From Roseiarcus sp963732155 (lineage in GTDB: Bacteria; Pseudomonadota; Alphaproteobacteria; Rhizobiales; Beijerinckiaceae): a stretch of 64,000 nucleotides of DNA. Location: assembly GCA_963732155.1 (NCBI GenBank), contig CAVSYB010000011.1, positions 30,954-94,953 on the forward strand, given 5' to 3'. Made by a program: the position numbers and the translations under genes. The notes beneath the pieces are model-generated. The model was given only the letters and a program-made list of their open reading frames with translations. It made no database searches and had not been told where the DNA came from. This document shows positions 43,507 through 51,929 of this stretch, in pieces. Position 1 is the stretch's first letter. Each line of letters starts with the position of its first letter.

Positions 43507-43864
43507 ATGAGCAATGCCGGTCAACCGCAGGAGGGTGTGAGCATGTGGCTCCGCCGTGCGAACGAAAAGAAACTGATTACAGCGCAAATCGCCATCGAAA
43601 TTGCTCGAACTCGTGCTGAAGGAAGAGTACGGACAAAGCGAACTCGACCAAAACGAACCGTTCTCGGTCACGGAAGATGGCGACATATGGATTGTTCAAG
43701 GTCGCGATACGCCCCCGCAGAACACGACAGATCAGCCGGGCCTCGCGTTGGCTGGACCATTTCAGATGCGCATCTCCAAATTCAACGGGCAGATATTTGA
43801 GTGTTGTTTCTTGATGCGTTTGCCACAGGTTAGTCGGAACACGCATCAAGAAAATGGCGCATAA
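43507..43864 (+). pseudogene. Frameshifted NTF2-fold-like immunity gene (copy A)
   Basis: The ATG frame reads MSNAGQPQEGVSMWLRRANE and continues to QIAIEIA. After that the family sequence continues in the next frame (LELVLKEEYGQSELDQNEPF, then WIVQGRD, FQMRISKFNGQIFECCF) to the stop at 43862-43864. Removing the G at about 43603 restores the spacing of eight residues between AIEI and YG seen in the two paralogs at 45018 and 53187. The family pattern (x-E-I, YG, QxPFxV, WxVxG, MxISKxxGxI) resembles NTF2-fold immunity proteins (PF15631). A TTG at 43601 could start the shorter second part alone. Its position behind the portal-toxin suggests it was the cognate immunity gene. Confidence 0.68.
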
Positions 43865-43986
43865 ACCTCAGAACTGTGTCGCTTATCCCGTTCAATTATG
43901 TTCGTCTATATTAAGAGAGAACAGCAGACCGCCAATGTATGAAACGCCAGATTACCATTTTATGAAAAAATTTCGCGAAGCGCTGT

Positions 43987-44277
43987 TTAAGAGCGCCGTA
44001 GCTCATCCGCTCTTCGGGCTGCCGTTTGACCAGCATTTTCTAGCAGCCGGTCAATCGCATCTCCGACTCCGCCAACAGCCAATTCAGAGGCAGACGCGCT
44101 CCCGAGACCGGGTAAGGCCACCTCGCTCAAAACATTCCGCATATGCTCGCGATGGGCGTGCGCCGTAGCGACCGGATCCGGCGACGCCAGATACCTGCTC
44201 TCCAGCAAGTCAATCATCAGTAATTCGAGAGCTATTAGTCGGAAATGTTGATCCATGGCATCTTGTTCGTTCAACAT
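43987..44277 (-). CDS. Hypothetical helical protein on the reverse strand
   Basis: A 96-residue protein, MLNEQDAMDQHFRLIALELL at the N terminus, then LLESRYLASPDPVATAHAHR and a C-terminal helix GDAIDRLLENAGQTAARRAD. It has no signal or transmembrane segment. AGGA lies about ten bases before the ATG at 44277. It lies against the operon within the cassette region between the two immunity genes, in DNA that is less GC-rich than the structural genes. I do not recognise a family; it may be a regulator or accessory cassette gene. Confidence 0.5.
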   Translation of the reverse strand: MLNEQDAMDQHFRLIALELLMIDLLESRYLASPDPVATAHAHREHMRNVLSEVALPGLGSASASELAVGGVGDAIDRLLENAGQTAARRADELRRS

Positions 44278-44433
44278 AGCGTTCGTTCCTAGGCTGGTTT
44301 CCACCCTAGGATACGGCGAGGTGGGGCTGGATGCGAATTCTAGTCCCGGCACTCACCGCCGAAAGAAGCCACCTACTACATATCGACGAACCTGGGCTAA
44401 CGGGATAAGCTACAAAACTGGGGCTGCGGCTCC

Positions 44434-44910
44434 CGCCATTCCTTCGCCGCCTGGCTGCGCATGCTGCTCGAGGACATGCTGGTCATCGACGCGGCGACGA
44501 TCTATCCGCGGCTGACCCGCGCGGGCGCGCTCTACAGCCTCGACGTCGTCGACGGCTCGACGATCAAGCCGCTGATCGGCGGGGACGGGCGCGCGCCCGA
44601 ACCGCCGGACCCGGCCTATCAGCAGGTGCTGCACGGCGTGCCGGCCGCCGATTTCTCGTCCGACGAACTGCTCTATCTGCCGCGCAACGTGCGCGCGCAC
44701 CGGCTCTACGGCATGAGCCCGGTGGAACAGATCGCGCTCACCGTCAACATCGCGCTGCGCCGCGACGTCGCGACGCTCGAATATTACCGCTCCGGCTCGG
44801 CGCCCGACGCCTTCGCGACGCTGCCGAAGGAACGGACGATCGACTAGATCAGGCAATTCCAGGACTATTTCGACGCGCTGATGTCGGGCAATCTCGGCTG
44901 CCGGTGCATG
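44434..44910 (+). pseudogene. Duplicated portal-gene fragment with internal stop
   Basis: This stretch repeats portal-gene bases 42073-42549 (portal residues ~134-291). Over the 128 codons from MLLEDM to the stop only four amino acids differ. The Gln271 codon of the portal is TAG here (44845-44847), and homology stops at about 44910 beside promoter B. It has no ribosome site or start of its own and is not a functional portal gene. It looks like a recombination scar from an alternative copy of the portal gene. Confidence 0.88.
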
Positions 44911-44932
44911 AGAACAAAAATAGAACATTTTC

Positions 44933-44961
44933 TTGCATCGTTACGCGACATCGGGCATAAT
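44933..44961 (+). promoter_or_regulatory. Promoter B upstream of orphan immunity gene
   Basis: TTGCAT (44933-44938), 17 bases, CATAAT (44956-44961), 57 bases before the ATG at 45018. TTGC, GTTACGC/GATTACGC, CGGGCATAAT and ATTGGAAATGG are shared with promoter A before terS. Confidence 0.6.
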
Positions 44962-45017
44962 TGCTAAATTGGAAATGGTGTGGTCATCGCCTCGTGGGTT
45001 CGGGAGGATGACGGAAG

Positions 45018-45365
45018 ATGTCGCCTTTCACGCCGGATGGCGAATGGCTTGACATGACGGCGCGCCGCGCGGCGGGCATGAGGCTCATCACCGAGGCGAT
45101 CGCCCGGGAGATTGCGCGGCTGGTCGTTGCGAACGAGCACGGCGAGGACGAGCTCAAAGCGCAATTGCCTTTCTCCGTCGATCCGGAGGCGGATGCCTGG
45201 GTGGTCCGGGGGAGCCGACCGATGATGGTCGGCTCGGATTTTTCCAAGCTGAATGGGCCGCTCGAGATGCGCATTTCGCAATTCACGGGCCAGATTTTCA
45301 CTTGTCATTTCCAATTCTATCTGCCGACGCCGGAGGGCGCGCCGATCCAATCTCAACCGAGATGA
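45018..45365 (+). CDS. NTF2-fold-like immunity protein (copy B, orphan)
   Basis: A 115-aa soluble protein aligning along its length with the frameshifted gene at 43507 and the gene at 53187: AIAREIARLVVANEHGEDEL, QLPFSV, WVVRGSRPM, LEMRISQFTGQIFTCHFQF. This pattern (helix, YG-like turn, PFxV, WxVxG, IxxxxGxI) is that of NTF2-fold immunity proteins of polymorphic toxin systems. No toxin domain is directly upstream; instead there is a broken portal fragment and its own promoter. ACGGAAG precedes the ATG. It would protect against the portal-linked toxin or a related toxin of another phage. Confidence 0.72.
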   Translation: MSPFTPDGEWLDMTARRAAGMRLITEAIAREIARLVVANEHGEDELKAQLPFSVDPEADAWVVRGSRPMMVGSDFSKLNGPLEMRISQFTGQIFTCHFQFYLPTPEGAPIQSQPR

Positions 45366-45562
45366 TTTCTTGAACTGACGGGCTCTCCGCTAGGCGACCT
45401 CGGCTCGGGACGCGCGGCCTCCCGTCTGTTTGAATGAATCGGCCGCGCCAGAGCTGCCGCTTCGTGCGCCGCCGCCGCCAGAATCCTCGCTTCGTCCGCA
45501 ATCCCGTCCAGCGCCCTGCGCCCGCCGCGCGGCGCCTTCGCGTCTTCTTGCCTGGAGCGCTC

Positions 45563-46639
45563 ATGTCCGAACTCAAGCTTTTCCTCCCCATCACCAAGGT
45601 CGACGTCGACCAGCGCCTGGTCTATGGCCTCGCCACCGCCGAGGTCGCCGATCGCGCCGGCGAGATCTGCGACTATCAGTCGACCAAGCCCTATTACGAA
45701 GCCTGGTCGGCGGAGATGAACGAGGCGAGCGGCGGCAAGTCGCTCGGCGCGCTGCGCGCGATGCACGGGCGCGTCGCGGCGGGCAAGATCACCGACATCG
45801 CCTTCGACGACGAAGGCAAACGCATCATGATCGCCGCAAAAATCGTCGACGACGACGAATGGCGCAAGGTGGAGGAGGGCGTCTACACCGGCTTCAGCCA
45901 GGGCGGGCGCTATGTGCGCCGCTGGCCCGATCCCGGCAGCGACCTCACCCGCTACACCGCCGAACCGCGCGAGATCTCGCTGGTCGATATGCCGGCGGTG
46001 GCCTCGGCGACATTCGAGGTGATCAAGAACGGCGTCGCCGAGAAGCGCGCCTTCGCTTCGGCCGCGCCAGCCAAGGACGCCGCGCCGGCGAAGCCGACTG
46101 ACGACGACGGCGGGACCGAAGCCGCCGCGCAACGCCTCGCCGCGCTCGTGCAACTGGTGGGCGTAGCGCGCGAGCTGAGCCAGAGGCTGATCGCCGAGGC
46201 CGAAGCGCTGGCGGCGCAAATCGGCGCCGAGGCGGACGACGACACAACGCCGGCGCCAGAGGCGTCGCAAGCCGACAACGCGCAACTCTCCGCGTCCAAG
46301 ATCGCAGCGCCGCCGGCCTCGCGGCCGAGCCCCATCGAGGCGCCCCCCTCCCCCGCGCTCGCCAAGGCGCTCGGCGAAACGGCGGCGCTGCGAACAAGGC
46401 TGGATGCGATGGCGCCGGACCTCGCCGCCCTGGCCTCGCGGATCGCCACCCTTGAGGCGCAGCCGCAGCCGGCCAAGGCGGCGCTACGCGCGATTTCCAA
46501 GTCAGCCGACGGAGCGGACGCAAACGGCGGCTCGTCCGTCGACGACGCGATCCGGCGCCTCTCCGCGCTGCCGCCCGCCGAGCGCGCCCTCGCGCTCACC
46601 AAGCTCAGCCTCGCCCATCCGATTACGCCGCGCCTCTGA
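45563..46639 (+). CDS. Phage prohead protease (XkdF-like) with long C-terminal region
   Basis: A 358-residue protein. Residues ~1-170 carry the protease-like domain: LPITKVDVDQRLVYGLATAE, LRAMHGRVAAGKITDI, WRKVEEGVYTGFSQGGRYV and REISLVDMPAV, as in XkdF-like phage serine proteases that process scaffold and capsid. Residues ~180-350 are Ala/Pro-rich and helical, probably a fused scaffold or delta-like domain (QRLAALVQLVGVARELSQRL). GGAG precedes the ATG at 45563. The 197 bases before it hold no gene. Position between portal and capsid supports the role. Confidence 0.78.
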   Translation: MSELKLFLPITKVDVDQRLVYGLATAEVADRAGEICDYQSTKPYYEAWSAEMNEASGGKSLGALRAMHGRVAAGKITDIAFDDEGKRIMIAAKIVDDDEWRKVEEGVYTGFSQGGRYVRRWPDPGSDLTRYTAEPREISLVDMPAVASATFEVIKNGVAEKRAFASAAPAKDAAPAKPTDDDGGTEAAAQRLAALVQLVGVARELSQRLIAEAEALAAQIGAEADDDTTPAPEASQADNAQLSASKIAAPPASRPSPIEAPPSPALAKALGETAALRTRLDAMAPDLAALASRIATLEAQPQPAKAALRAISKSADGADANGGSSVDDAIRRLSALPPAERALALTKLSLAHPITPRL

Positions 46640-46671
46640 CGCGCCCCGCCCAACACCGACCGAGGCCGCCC

Positions 46672-47727
46672 ATGCCGGTGGAAGCGCTGCGCAAGCAATG
46701 GGATGCGAGCAGCGCTCAAGCGCCGCTGCATTGCGCGATGACGTTTGTGGGCGGGAATCTCGTGCTCGGCGCCGAGACTAAACTCGCAGCCGCGGAGTCC
46801 GATTCGCCCCCCGAGGAGGGTGACGCTTCTGCGGCGAACGACGCTCGTATCGTCGCATTGCTGAGCGCCGCTTATCGTCGCTCGATCGCGCCTTCGACGC
46901 TCACGCATATTCATCGGGCGCTCATCAAGCAAAGCGAGGGCAACGCGACGCTCGCCCTGGTTCATTTGGCCATGACCGGCCTGCCAAAGCTCGCGACTCC
47001 GAAAGAAGACGCGCGGCGATTGTTCATGGCCGACGGCTTGATAGCAGCCGACGTAGCGCCGCGCATCATCCTTCAGGCGCTGGAGCTCAACGACCCATCG
47101 CTGGATGACTTGGAGCGGGGCTACAATCCCAATCAACCCCGCGTGCCCGCCGGTAGCGGGCGCGAGAGCGGTCAGTGGACGAGCGGCGATACTGGCGATG
47201 CGCCACCGACTGACGCTGCCGGAGCATCGACGGGCGAAAGTTCCAACCCCGTCGGCGGGGCTGAGCCGGCCGAGACCAAAAAACCAGCGTTCAACGGTCG
47301 CGAACCCAACGATCAGCATCAGCGCAGGGTTGAAGAAGCCCAGGCCGACTATGTTGCGCGCGGATTCACGATCGCGTCCGCCAGCCCGGTCTCCGTGAAC
47401 ATTCCCGGCTTTCCAGGGCCTCGCATCTACGATTTTGTAGCGCGAGACCCAGTCACCAATGAGTATATAGGCGTCGAGGTCAAGACGACGCAATATGACG
47501 CGATTTATCTCAATGCTTCGCAGGTTGACAAGGATGCCGCCCTCCTCAAAGCTCAAGGAGTGCTCGTCCCCTCTCTGAGGGCAAAGATTACCCTAGTCGC
47601 ATACGAAACCTATTGCGGCGGCTGCTGGTATATCAATTTGCGCACCGCGTATCTGGTGGCGAAGCTCTTGAGCGCGGGCGCCACGATAAAGTATCACCCC
47701 TTTCCGGGCGGAGGTCCGCCGATATGA
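46672..47727 (+). CDS. Phage-linked polymorphic toxin with D...EVK nuclease-like C terminus
   Basis: A 351-aa protein in three parts. Residues 1-~145 are a conserved-looking helical N-terminal domain (IVALLSAAYRRSIAPSTLTH, RLFMADGLIAADVAPRIILQ). Residues ~151-170 hold the linker YNPNQPRVPAGSGRESGQW, a motif type that precedes variable ends in related phages. The C-terminal domain (~205-351) contains Asp254 (IYDFVARD) and Glu269-Val-Lys271 (IGVEVKTTQYD), fitting a PD-(D/E)xK nuclease fold, then a CGGC motif. The domain is unlike the one on the portal. It overlaps the next gene by ATGA, a typical toxin-immunity coupling. Toxicity is inferred. Confidence 0.68.
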   Translation: MPVEALRKQWDASSAQAPLHCAMTFVGGNLVLGAETKLAAAESDSPPEEGDASAANDARIVALLSAAYRRSIAPSTLTHIHRALIKQSEGNATLALVHLAMTGLPKLATPKEDARRLFMADGLIAADVAPRIILQALELNDPSLDDLERGYNPNQPRVPAGSGRESGQWTSGDTGDAPPTDAAGASTGESSNPVGGAEPAETKKPAFNGREPNDQHQRRVEEAQADYVARGFTIASASPVSVNIPGFPGPRIYDFVARDPVTNEYIGVEVKTTQYDAIYLNASQVDKDAALLKAQGVLVPSLRAKITLVAYETYCGGCWYINLRTAYLVAKLLSAGATIKYHPFPGGGPPI

Positions 47728-48680
47728 AAGAGAAACCAACGAACGCGCCTGCTACACCGGATGGGCCGAACGGCACGGCCAAAAGGGGCTTCGACGAGCC
47801 TGCCAAAACTTCTCGCGGGAACAGAAGCACTCGGGAAATCAGCGGGCCGATCGGCATCAGCTCCGAACCGATGTCCGACGAGGCGCGCGCGCAGGCTCTG
47901 GCGCTCGTGTCAAGCGTGCTGGGCGACCCGAAGTCGTGGCCGCCGGCCCCCGAGGAGGAGCCGGCGCCCGAGGAAGACGCGAACATCGCGATCGGCGCGC
48001 GAAGCAAGGCTCGCCCCAAGATCGACGACCTGCTCGCCCAAGCGCTGCGGGAAGCCGGCTACAGGCGTGTGGCGAAGCTCACTTATCGCGCCGACTGGAG
48101 CACGCCCGAAGTCGAGCACCTGCTGACCTTCGACACGTATGGACGACCAAAGCAATTCCTGATCGGCGATATCGGGCTTCGCAACGGAGAGGCGGACGCG
48201 CTCGCTGAGCAATGCCAGCGCCGCTACGCCGACCCGATCGTCCGCAGCAGCGATTTTGTCCCACCGCGGTGGTGGTGCTGGATGCATTGCTCATTGGGCA
48301 TGTTGGCGAACTGGAAGGGCGCCAATCTGAACACGCCAGACTATACGCAGGACGAACTCATCGAGAAGATCGCCGCGTCCGTGCGGGATTTCCTCGTGCC
48401 CTATGTCGGCGCCGTCACGACGATCGAACGCCTCTATCACTTCCTCGCGCAAGACGTCGAGCCGATGACCTGGCTCCGCGCCGGCGACCACTTTCGAGCG
48501 GCGGAGGTCGCTTTTCTCGGCCGCAAGATTGGGATTTCACCGGGCAAGATCGAAGAGATATTGCTTCCGCACCGGCGACTTATAAAGGTAGGCATCGACA
48601 CGACAATGTTCACGCCGGAAGAATATATCGCCCGCGTCATTCAGGACGCCGACGCGGCTATCAGCGCGGCCTCGAAATAG
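47724..48680 (+). CDS. Candidate immunity protein for the 46672 toxin
   Basis: A 318-aa protein. Residues 1-~60 are disordered and charged. The rest is a globular domain with LREAGYRRVAKLTYRADWST, DTYGRPKQFLIGDIGLRNGE, a tryptophan-rich PRWWCWMHCSLGMLANWKG and a helical C terminus ending DADAAISAASK. I do not recognise the family. Its start overlaps the toxin stop (ATGA) with GGAGGT upstream, so production is coupled to the toxin, as is usual for immunity genes. The size is large for an immunity protein; it could instead be an accessory effector. Confidence 0.55.
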   Translation: MKEKPTNAPATPDGPNGTAKRGFDEPAKTSRGNRSTREISGPIGISSEPMSDEARAQALALVSSVLGDPKSWPPAPEEEPAPEEDANIAIGARSKARPKIDDLLAQALREAGYRRVAKLTYRADWSTPEVEHLLTFDTYGRPKQFLIGDIGLRNGEADALAEQCQRRYADPIVRSSDFVPPRWWCWMHCSLGMLANWKGANLNTPDYTQDELIEKIAASVRDFLVPYVGAVTTIERLYHFLAQDVEPMTWLRAGDHFRAAEVAFLGRKIGISPGKIEEILLPHRRLIKVGIDTTMFTPEEYIARVIQDADAAISAASK

Positions 48681-49020
48681 CGCGCGGCGCGCAGACTAGG
48701 CGCCATGCCTGCATTGCTCGGCGCCATTGCGCGTCGCGATGAAAGCGCGCGGCTCTATCTGATCCAACTATAAGCAACGTCGTCGTTAGGACGTCTGGCG
48801 CGAGCTGGTGATCTTTGCGGTCATCACGCTGCAATAGGCGCGGTCAGCCGCGTCAGCTCTCCGCTAGGGAGAGTCTCCGCCAGCAGGCCAATTTCTTGGC
48901 GCGACCAAGTTCGACCCACCGCGCGCCGCGGCTACGAGGCGCCGGGCGTGAGCGCCTCCGCCTTTCAACGCCGCCACCTGCCCACTTTATTCACGCCCCC
49001 ACCCCAAGGAATGGAACACC
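48681..49020. other. Non-coding gap between toxin cassette and capsid gene
   Basis: In these 340 bases I see no gene with family-like sequence. A 22-codon frame begins at the ATG near 48705 without a convincing ribosome site. CTCTCCGCTAGG at about 48858 also occurs at about 45383, upstream of the protease gene, hinting at common cassette-flanking sequence. The end is AT-richer and leads into the capsid ribosome site (AAGGAATGGAACACC). Confidence 0.5.
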
Positions 49021-50529
49021 ATGATCATTGCACAGACCACCGAAGAAACCCTGCGCCTCACCAAGGAATCGCTGGCCCATCCCGATGGCGCGCTGGCGAA
49101 GAACGTCACGATCGCCACTGGCCTGTCGGCCTATGATTTGCAGGCGCCGGCCAAGAACCTCTATCCGACGATCACGCCGCTGCGCAATGCGATCCCGCGC
49201 GTGCAGCGTCTCAACCCGGGCGACGCGGCGCGCTGGCGAACGATCTCCTCCATCACCGGCTCGGGTTTCGACGCGATGGGCTGGGTGCCGGAGGGCCAGC
49301 GCTCCGCGAGCATGTCCTACGTCGCCAATTTGCAGGTCGCGTCCTATATGACGCTCGGCGAGGAAGACACGGTGACCTTCGAGGCGGAGGCCGCCGCGCA
49401 GGGCTATGAGGACATCAACGCCACAGCGACCTTGCGGCTGTTGCAAAAGACCATGCGCAAGGAGGAGACCGGCCTGCTCGGCGGCAATTCTTCGCTGGCG
49501 CTCGGAACCCCGGGGACGCCTGCCCTCTCCGCGTCGGGAACCGGCGCGACGCTGCCCGCCGCGACCTATTCGGTGATCGTCGCGGCGCTCTCCTTCGAGG
49601 GTTACGGCAACTCGTCGGTCGCCGGCGGCGTCGCGACGACTAAGACGATCACCGGCAACGACGGCAACACCTACAGCTTGAACGGCGGCTCGTCCAACAA
49701 GAGCGCCAACGCGACGCAGGCCGTCACGCTCGGTGAGACCCTGTTCGCCAGCCTCACACCGGTCGTCGGCGCCGTCGCCTATGCCTGGTATGTCGGCGCC
49801 GAGGGTTCGGAGACGCTGCAGGCGATCACGACGATCAACAGCGTGGCGATCTCGGCGCCCCTGGCGAGCGGCCAACAGGCCGTCAGCGCGATCGCCGGCG
49901 ATTGCTCGCGCAATTCGACGCTCGCCTTCGACGGTCTGCTGACCATCGGCTTCAATCCCGCCAACAGCGCCTACGTTGAATCGCTGAGCACGGGAACGGC
50001 GGGAACGGGTTCCTTCCTGACGGCTTCGGGACGCGGCTCGGTCGTCGAGATCGACAACATGCTGCTGCAGATGTGGAACGCCTACCGTCTGTCGCCGACC
50101 GTTCTCTACGTGAACGCGCAGGAGCAGAAGAACATCACCAACAAGTGCCTGACCAACGCCTCCGGCCCGCTCATCCGCTACAACATCGCCGCCGACAGCG
50201 ACCGCGGCGGCCCCTATGGCGTGTCGGCTTCCGGCGTCGTGCGCTGGTACTACAATCCGTTCAGCGTCGACGGCGGCTTCGATATTCCGATCCAGGTCCA
50301 TCCCGATCTGCCGCCGGGGACGATCCTCGCCTACTGCGAGCGTCTGCCGGTCTGGTACCAGTCGAGCGAAGCGCCGAATGTCGCCGAGGTGCTGACACGC
50401 CGCGACTATTATCGCGTCGACTGGCCGGTGCGGACGCGCCGCCGGGAATTCGGCGTATATGCCGAAGAGGTGCTCGCGGTCTACGCGCCGTTCGGCGTCG
50501 GCATCCTCACCAACATCGGCAACGGCTGA
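49021..50529 (+). CDS. Major capsid protein with inserted Ig-like domain
   Basis: A 502-aa HK97-fold capsid protein in the canonical position. The N-terminal and C-terminal parts (1-~160, ~292-502) carry the fold: ITPLRNAIPRVQRLNPGDAA, VTFEAEAAAQGYEDINATAT, SVVEIDNMLLQMWNAYRLSP, LPPGTILAYCERLPVWYQSS, YEVDWP-like end. Residues ~162-290 are a Thr/Ser/Gly-rich beta domain (TLPAATYSVIVAALSFEGYG, GAVAYAWYVGAEGSETLQAI) of Ig/fibronectin-like character, inserted after KEETGLLGGNSSLALG. It is likely displayed on the capsid surface. The ATG has AAGGA upstream. Confidence 0.82.
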   Translation: MIIAQTTEETLRLTKESLAHPDGALAKNVTIATGLSAYDLQAPAKNLYPTITPLRNAIPRVQRLNPGDAARWRTISSITGSGFDAMGWVPEGQRSASMSYVANLQVASYMTLGEEDTVTFEAEAAAQGYEDINATATLRLLQKTMRKEETGLLGGNSSLALGTPGTPALSASGTGATLPAATYSVIVAALSFEGYGNSSVAGGVATTKTITGNDGNTYSLNGGSSNKSANATQAVTLGETLFASLTPVVGAVAYAWYVGAEGSETLQAITTINSVAISAPLASGQQAVSAIAGDCSRNSTLAFDGLLTIGFNPANSAYVESLSTGTAGTGSFLTASGRGSVVEIDNMLLQMWNAYRLSPTVLYVNAQEQKNITNKCLTNASGPLIRYNIAADSDRGGPYGVSASGVVRWYYNPFSVDGGFDIPIQVHPDLPPGTILAYCERLPVWYQSSEAPNVAEVLTRRDYYRVDWPVRTRRREFGVYAEEVLAVYAPFGVGILTNIGNG

Positions 50530-50627
50530 GGTCGCCGCGCGGGCGCGAGTCGCCCGCGTTCCTGGTGGCCGGTCGGAGACCGCGCTTGTCCTGTTCCCGC
50601 TCGAGTCACGCACCAGCGAGATGATGG

Positions 50628-51440
50628 ATGTCCCCAGACGATCTGACGACCTTGCCGGCGCTCAAAGCCTGGCTCGGATTGCCGTCGACGAGTTCGCCGA
50701 ACGACACGACGCTCGCCGCGCTGATCACCGCGGCGAGCCGGGCGATTTTCGCGTTGCTGAACCGCCCGGGCTTGCTGCCGCAAAATTACAATGAAAGGCT
50801 CGACGGCGAGAGCGCGCGCATCACGCTTCGCCATTGGCCGGTGATCAGCATCGCCTCGCTCGTCATCGACGGCCAGAATGTTCCGCCGGCAACCGCCGGC
50901 GTTCGACACGGCTATCTCTTGCAGAGCGCGGACGCCGCTCCGCCCGGACGACAACAATTTGTTGACGTTTTCGGCCGCTGGCCGCTGCGCGGGCGTCAAA
51001 ACGTCGCCATCGCCTATAGCGCCGGCTATAACGTCGTTGGCGAAACGCAGACGGTCCCGAGCGCGACGCCGTGGCAGATCAACGCAACTCAACCGTACGG
51101 GCCCTGGGGCTCGGATCTCGGCGTCGCCTATGCGGCGACCGGCGCGCCACTGGTCGCGGTCGGAGAGTCGCCCGCGATCGGTCAATACACGGTCTCAGCG
51201 GGGCTCTGCACCTTTTCGGCGGCGGACGCCGGCGCGCAAATGTCGCTCTCCTACGGCTATCTTCCGCAGGACGTCGCCCAGGCGGGGCTGGAGCTTGCGG
51301 CGGAACGGTTTCGCGCCGCCGAGCGGATAGGCCTGCGCTCCAAATCGGTCGGCGGACAGGAGACGATCGCCTACGACACGGCGGCCGTTTCGGGGGCCGT
51401 TCTGGCGCTGCTGCAACCCTATCGGCGGGTGACGATCTAG
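50628..51440 (+). CDS. Head-tail connector (gp6-like adaptor) with beta-module insertion
   Basis: A 270-residue adaptor. The N-terminal DDLTTLPALKAWLGLPSTSS and ALITAASRAIFALLNRPGLL, and the C-terminal VAQAGLELAAERFRAAERIG plus AVLALLQPYRRVTI, match gp6/YqbG-type connectors that sit under the portal. Residues ~165-213 (VAYAATGAPL, GQYTVSAGLCTFSAADAGAQ) are an inserted beta module also present in the major tail and hub proteins. Its stop is immediately followed by the next ATG. Confidence 0.75.
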   Translation: MSPDDLTTLPALKAWLGLPSTSSPNDTTLAALITAASRAIFALLNRPGLLPQNYNERLDGESARITLRHWPVISIASLVIDGQNVPPATAGVRHGYLLQSADAAPPGRQQFVDVFGRWPLRGRQNVAIAYSAGYNVVGETQTVPSATPWQINATQPYGPWGSDLGVAYAATGAPLVAVGESPAIGQYTVSAGLCTFSAADAGAQMSLSYGYLPQDVAQAGLELAAERFRAAERIGLRSKSVGGQETIAYDTAAVSGAVLALLQPYRRVTI

Positions 51441-51929
51441 ATGTTGACGCTCGGCCTCGCCGGCGCCGACGCCCTCGATGCGCGGCTCGGCGCCTTTCCC
51501 GCGGAACTCCTCGCCGATCTCAATGCAAAAGCCGCGATGCTCGCCGGAGCCCTCGCCGACAAGGTCAAGGACGACAAATTGTCCGGCCAGGTTCTCAACG
51601 CGCTGAGCGGCGATTTGCGCGCGTCGATTGTGAGCGAGGCAAGCGTCGACGGGGATGACGTCGTTGGCAGCGTCAGCTCGGCCGGCGACGTCAAATACGC
51701 CGCGATCCAGGAATACGGCGGCAAGACGGCGGCCCATGAGATCCTGCCTTCGAAGGCCGAAGCGCTGGCGTTCATCGTGGGCGGCGCGCTCCGCTTTGCA
51801 AGACGCGTCGAGCATCCCGGCTCGGTCATTCCCGAACGCTCGTATTTGCGTTCGAGCCTCGAGGAAATGACGGACGAAATCGTCGAGGTTCTCGGCGGGT
51901 CGCCGGGCGACGTTTGGGAGCGCTTATGA
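51441..51929 (+). CDS. HK97 gp10-like head closure/tail-completion protein
   Basis: A 162-aa protein with the gp10 pattern: LLADLNAKAAMLAGALADKV in the N-terminal helix, then VKYAAIQEYGGKTAAHEILP and VIPERSYLRSSLEEM, which is typical of HK97-gp10 (IExGG, RPFLxxA). It joins the connector to the tail. The ATG follows the previous stop without spacer, and its own stop overlaps the next start (ATGA). Confidence 0.83.
   Translation: MLTLGLAGADALDARLGAFPAELLADLNAKAAMLAGALADKVKDDKLSGQVLNALSGDLRASIVSEASVDGDDVVGSVSSAGDVKYAAIQEYGGKTAAHEILPSKAEALAFIVGGALRFARRVEHPGSVIPERSYLRSSLEEMTDEIVEVLGGSPGDVWERL

Noticed and set aside
43854..44168. Plus-strand frame with MYETPDYHFMKKFREALFKS
   Set aside because: Only the first ~30 residues look protein-like; it then overlaps the better supported minus-strand gene and has no clear ribosome site.
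44461..44847. The portal-like frame as a separate second portal gene
   Set aside because: It lacks both ends of a portal, has no ribosome site and stops at a TAG that replaces a conserved Gln; it is a fragment.
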